From Brienomyrus brachyistius (lineage: Eukaryota > Chordata > Actinopteri > Osteoglossiformes > Mormyridae): a stretch of DNA of 64,000 nucleotides. Of this stretch, positions 60,115 through 64,000 are shown one piece after another. Position 1 is the first letter of the stretch, and each line of letters starts with the position of its first letter. Made by a program: the position numbers and the translations under genes. The notes below the pieces were generated by a model. It made no database searches. It had not been told where the DNA came from and saw only the letters and a program-made list of their open reading frames with translations. The stretch is taken from positions 22,420,399-22,484,398 of the forward strand of contig NC_064544.1 of NCBI RefSeq assembly GCF_023856365.1. The letters run 5' to 3'.

Positions 60115-61600
60115 GCGGGGAGTAAACGCACCCTCCATTTGCGGGAATGAGGGCCCCCTCCATTCGCGGGGAGCGAGGGCGCCCTCCATTTGCGGGAATG
60201 AGGGCCCCCTCCATTCGCGGGAATGAGGGCCCCCTCCATTCGCGGGGAGCGAGGGCCTCCTCCATTCGCGGGGAGCGAGGGCCCCCTCCATTCGCGGGAG
60301 TGAGGGCCCCCTCCATTCGCGGGAGTGAGGGCCCCCTCCATTCGCGGGAGTGAGGGCCCCCTCCATTTGCGGGGAGTGAGGGCCTCCTCCATTTGCGGGG
60401 AGTGAGGGCGCCCTCCATTCGCAGGGAGCGAGGGCCTCCTCCATTCGCGGGAGCGAGGGCCCCCTCCATTCGCGGGAGTGAGGGCCCCCTCCATTCGCGG
60501 GAGTGAGGGCCCCCTCCATTCGCGGGGAGCGAGGGCCCCCTCCATTCGCGGGGAGCGAGGGCCTCCTCCATTCGCGGGGAGCGAGGGCGCCCTCCATTCG
60601 CGGGGAGTGAGGGCGCCCTCCATTCGCGGGGAGTGAGGGCGCCCTCCATTCGCGGGGAGCGAGGGCCCCCTCCATTCGCGGGAGCGAGGGCCCCCTCCAT
60701 TCGCGGGGAGTGAGGGCCCCCTCCATTCGCGGGGAGTGAGGGCCCCCTCCATTCGCGGGGAGTGAGGGCGCCCTCCATTCGCGGGGAGCGAGGGCCCCCT
60801 CCATTCGCGGGGAGCGAGGGCCCCCTCCATTCGCGGGAGCGAGGGCCCCCTCCATTCGCGGGGAGCGAGGGCCTCCTCCATTCGCGGGGAGCGAGGGCCC
60901 CCTCCATTCGCGGGGAGCGAGGGCCCCCTCCATTCGCGGGAAGCGAGGGCCCCCTCCATTCGCGGGGAGCGAGGGCCTCCTCCATTCGCGGGAGTGAGGG
61001 CCCCCTCCATTCGCGGGGAGCGAGGGCCCCCTCCATTCGCGGGGAGCGAGGGCCCCCTCCATTCGCGGGGAGCGAGGGCCCCCTCCATTCGCGGGGAGCG
61101 AGGGCCTCCTCCATTCGCGGGGAGCGAGGGCCCCCTCCATTCGCGGGGAGCGAGGGCCCCCTCCATTCGCGGGGAGCGAGGGCACCCTCCATTCGCGGGG
61201 AGCGAGGGCACCCTCTATTCGCGGGAGTGAGGGCCCCCTCCATTCGCGGGGAGCGAGGGCACCCTCCATTCGCGGGGAGCGAGGGCACCCTCCATTCGCG
61301 GGGAGCGAGGGCCTCCTCCATTCGCGGGAGCGAGGGCCCCCTCCATTCGCGGGGAGCGAGGGCCTCCTCCATTCGCGGGGAGCGAGCGCCCCCTCCATTC
61401 GCGGGGAGCGAGGGCCCCCTCCATTCGCGGGGAGCGAGGGCCCCCTCCATTCGCGGGGAGCGAGCGCCTCCTCCATTCGCGGGAGCGAGGGCCCCCTCCA
61501 TTCGCGGGGAGCGAGGGCCCCCTCCATTCGCGGGAGCGAGGGCCCCCTCCATTCGCGGGGAGCGAGGGCCCCCTCCATTCGCGGGGAGCGAGGGCGCCCT
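60115..61600. repeat. Large 24-26-bp minisatellite, more than 50 copies
   Basis: GGGCCCCCTCCATTCGCGGG plus GAGCGA (with shorter GGGAGTGA variants) is repeated almost without interruption for 1.5 kb. It is G/C-skewed, with several CpG per unit. It has no stops in several frames on both strands, which produces false frames of 300-625 codons. It lies in the gene B intron after membrane segment 1, inside inserted DNA that begins near 59937. Confidence 0.92.
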
Positions 61601-62124
61601 CCTCCGGGAGCAGAGGGGAGGGGCGGAGCAGCGGGGGATTCCCTGGCTGGCTGGAGCGGCATCTAATAACCAGCTTGCAAAATAAACCAAAATAAAAACA
61701 AACACAAAAGCCAGACATTATGATATAGACTTATAATTTGCACCGTTTTCTAAATTCTATCACACCCATATATGCGGGAAGTGAGCACGAGGGCCCTCAG
61801 GGCCCCCTTTCAAATAAAGCACATTTCATTCATGATATTGTCAGTCCAAGCCCATTATGTCACAATTAATTTTTCCTGGGTTGTGCGAAATCGAAAAAAA
61901 ACCCTATTCAAACAGAATCCGCGCACTAAGGTTGGGGGATGGGTGTTGATACTGGAGTGTAAAATTAACACAGATGGAAGATGGACAAGAAAAGGTCAAA
62001 GCCATCAGGTGCTCAGTTTAGAAAAGAAGAGGATGAGAAACGAGCATCATTGGATAATGCCCGGTATTATGCATGACATGTATCCTGAAACAAGATAAAA
62101 TAAAGTAGTAGGGATAAGGAAAAC

Positions 62125-62436
62125 GGGGGCGGGTTCGAGTCTCCGCCTGGGTCACATGTGTGTGGAGTTTGCATGTTCTCCCCATGTCGTCGTGGGGTTT
62201 CCTCCGGGTACTCCGGTTTCCCCCCACAGTCCAAAAACATGCTGAGGCTAATTGGAGTTGCTAAATTGCCCATAGGAGTGCATGTGTGAGTGAATGGTGT
62301 GTGAGTGTGCCCTGCGATGGGCTGGCCCCCCATCCTGGGTTGTTCCCTGCCTCGTGCCCATTGCTTCCGGGATAGGCTCCGGGCCCCCGCGACCCAATAG
62401 GATAAGCGGTTTGGAAAATGGATGGATGGATGGATG
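62125..62436 (+). repeat. 5'-truncated SINE, TSD GGATAAGGAAAAC
   Basis: It starts at GGGTTCGAGTC (box B), so box A is missing, and then follows the SINE body to the (GGAT)n tail. The flanks GGATAAGGAAAAC at 62112-62124 and 62436-62448 are identical; the last bases overlap the tail. Confidence 0.82.
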
Positions 62437-62541
62437 GATAAGGAAAACTTCTGTTTATGTTTGTTAGCCACTTGGCTATGATAGTAAACAGTAGACAGGC
62501 AGTAGACACTGATGTGGCTTATTGAATCTTTGGGACCGTGT

Positions 62542-62839
62542 TGTCAGGGTACAGGTAAGCGTACGGGCAGGCGGGCTAGAAGGATCAGACAAGGAAGAGG
62601 CAGGCAGGCGGAATATGGGGAGAACTGGGGATTTATTCGGGGAAGAAGACTACGGGCAGGACAGATCAATGATACAGACATCTAACATCAATGACGGACG
62701 AAAAACCGGGGCAAGACGTGGACTGAAATAGACAAGACATGGCAAAACAACAGGGTACAGCTGGGTACAATCAGAGAAGCACACGTGAATAATCAGGGGG
62801 GCGTGGCACACATGAGGATCGGACGAGCCGGTCATGACA
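62542..62839 (-). mobile_element. Solo LTR of the TGT...ACA family, TSD CGTGT
   Basis: 298 bp, from TGTCAGGGTAC to TCATGACA, with CGTGT at 62537-62541 and 62840-62844. It holds GGGGATTTATTC, CAGCTGGGTAC, CACACGTG and GGGGGGCGTGGCACAC. Confidence 0.9.
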
Positions 62840-63209
62840 CGTGTTCAGCATAATATTAATTAGCCATTAATTGGAAGAGGTGTATTGTTGATTTGTCTCC
62901 TATTCTCCATGTATGATGAATTATTATGGTTTGTTAGCCGTTTGCATACTGTGTTACGCTAAAACCGGACAATAGTATTCTGTTGTAGTCTAGCTGACTT
63001 AGCAAAAAAAATTCCTTACAATATTAGGCTACATTATTTAGGAAAATTATCTTAATGTTATTACAGAATAATGTACTACTTCAAACACTGATGTTGTGAT
63101 AGCATATTCAATAAAATGTTTGTTATACATATAATTTTGAATATTTGATAAATTGGGCAAAATTATATGTTTGTTTTAATTATGAAAATGATGCATGCAT
63201 GTATCAGAG

Positions 63210-64000
63210 TTTTATATTGGGTTTCTATTCAGGGGCACTGAAACATTTTGGAGCACCCTCTGCCACTGCCACCGCCCAAGATGAGGAGCCATCCACCTCC
63301 TCAGCCACATATGTGTCTCCACAAATGTCTGATCCCAAGGATGAAGACCCAATTGCGGCCACTTCAGGTGTGATTGTGCGTAGCCTGAGTGTGTGTGTCG
63401 CCTAATATTTTGCAAAGACTGTTCCGCCACTATGCTGTGTATTCCAAATTACTTGTGTATACTAATGCAAATGTATGCTCAAAAAATGTCTGGAACTAAA
63501 CCCCCTGAGGATAAGCCCCTGACTACAGACCCTGTTGACTGGCCTTCAGATGTCACTGACAGCATTCGAATACAGCTGGTTTGCAAAGGACCAAGTAAGG
63601 TAGCACCTGACTTTGTTTTCCCTAGAAATGAGGGTGATGGAAGAAGTTGCCACCAGCAGTATTTTAAAAAAACACTAGTTAGCGGTGAAAAGATGCCTAG
63701 AAGCTGGCTAGTATATTCTGAGAATAACAACAGCCTTTTTTGCTTCTGCTGCAAGCTGTTTTCTAAAAGACACATCAATTTAACAAGTTCTGGACTGACA
63801 GATTGGAAGCATGCCAGTTCTCTTCTCACCTCACGTGACAATAGTCCTGAACACCATAACTCCATGAAAGCATGGAAAGACCTGGTAGTGAGCATTAAAA
63901 AGGGGAAACAATTAACAAACAAGAGATGGCAGTTCTGCAGGCTGAGAAAATAAGATGGAGAGCGGCGCTTACTCGTCTCATTGCTATCATTCAGTCTCTC
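63210..64000 (+). pseudogene. hAT transposase relic with TTF-type zinc finger, runs off the window
   Basis: 63235-63400 encodes an acidic N-terminus (ATAQDEEPSTSS). 63480-63905 holds GDGRSCHQQYFKK, SWLVYSENNNSLFCFCCKLF and LTDWKHASSLL, the TTF-type finger found in ZMYM-like/hAT transposases. A frameshift near 63908 moves A-L-T-R-L-I-A-I-I-Q-S-L (start of the DUF4371-like part) to another frame. The two first parts are also in different frames. It is probably a dead transposon in the gene B region. Confidence 0.75.

Noticed and set aside
60115..61600. CRISPR-like array
   Set aside because: The units are contiguous without spacers, and the sequence is vertebrate.
59785..61718. Very long open frames (300-625 codons) on both strands
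   Set aside because: They are translations of the 24-26-bp minisatellite, which lacks stops in several frames. They have no splice or start context and repeat the same few residues.

Overview
The window is vertebrate nuclear DNA, almost certainly from a ray-finned fish. It has GT-AG introns, immunoglobulin-superfamily exons of the butyrophilin/B7/Skint type, many tRNA-like SINEs with (GGAT)n tails, fish-type LINE, hAT, Tc1/mariner, piggyBac and LTR elements, and minisatellites. I cannot name the species. There are no bacterial genes, CRISPR arrays or rRNA genes.

Two tandem host genes lie on the + strand. Gene A (2137-45746) appears complete. Its 23 exons all join in frame and give about 820 residues: a signal peptide, two V-type Ig domains, a 13-residue stem, 14 short exons that mostly carry one hydrophobic segment each, a 19-nt microexon and a tail partly made of three related exons. 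Gene B (from 50452) is a paralogue. Its signal, V1, V2 and first membrane exons are present, its stem exon is broken, and the rest must lie beyond 64000. Skint proteins (Ig domains plus three membrane helices) are the nearest architecture I know. An Ig receptor with about 14 membrane segments is, to my knowledge, undescribed, and it is the main biological object here.

Nearly everything else is mobile DNA in introns and between the genes. One LTR retrotransposon family is prominent. It has LTRs of about 240-300 bp, TGT...ACA ends and 5-bp target duplications. There is one young full-length copy with a single proline-rich ORF (23746-26216), one old copy split by two LINEs (53107-58127), five solo LTRs that share a U3 motif, and an LTR-less internal piece inside a LINE (about 35937-36525). 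A further solo LTR (20575-21016) and a candidate (30170-30547) look related but lack the motif. A second LTR family (about 750 bp) has two solo copies and one fragment. Other elements are decayed LINEs of several clades, a Ty3/gypsy pol remnant, two hAT transposase relics, a non-autonomous hAT holding a SINE that holds an LTR, Tc1/mariner pieces, a 77-bp piggyBac-type MITE, a nested-hairpin foldback and three large minisatellites.

Layout: 1-2136 upstream DNA with SINE, solo LTR and foldback; 2137-17278 gene A signal, Ig, stem and membrane exons 1-6; 17279-28504 a large repeat-filled intron; 28505-42638 membrane exons 7-14 with LINE, gypsy, Tc1 and LTR insertions; 43042-45746 tail exons; 45747-50451 3' region and intergenic DNA; 50452-59797 gene B exons; 59798-64000 minisatellite, SINE, LTR and hAT relic. 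Exon boundaries come from splice consensus, reading phase and comparison of the two paralogues, without transcript data.
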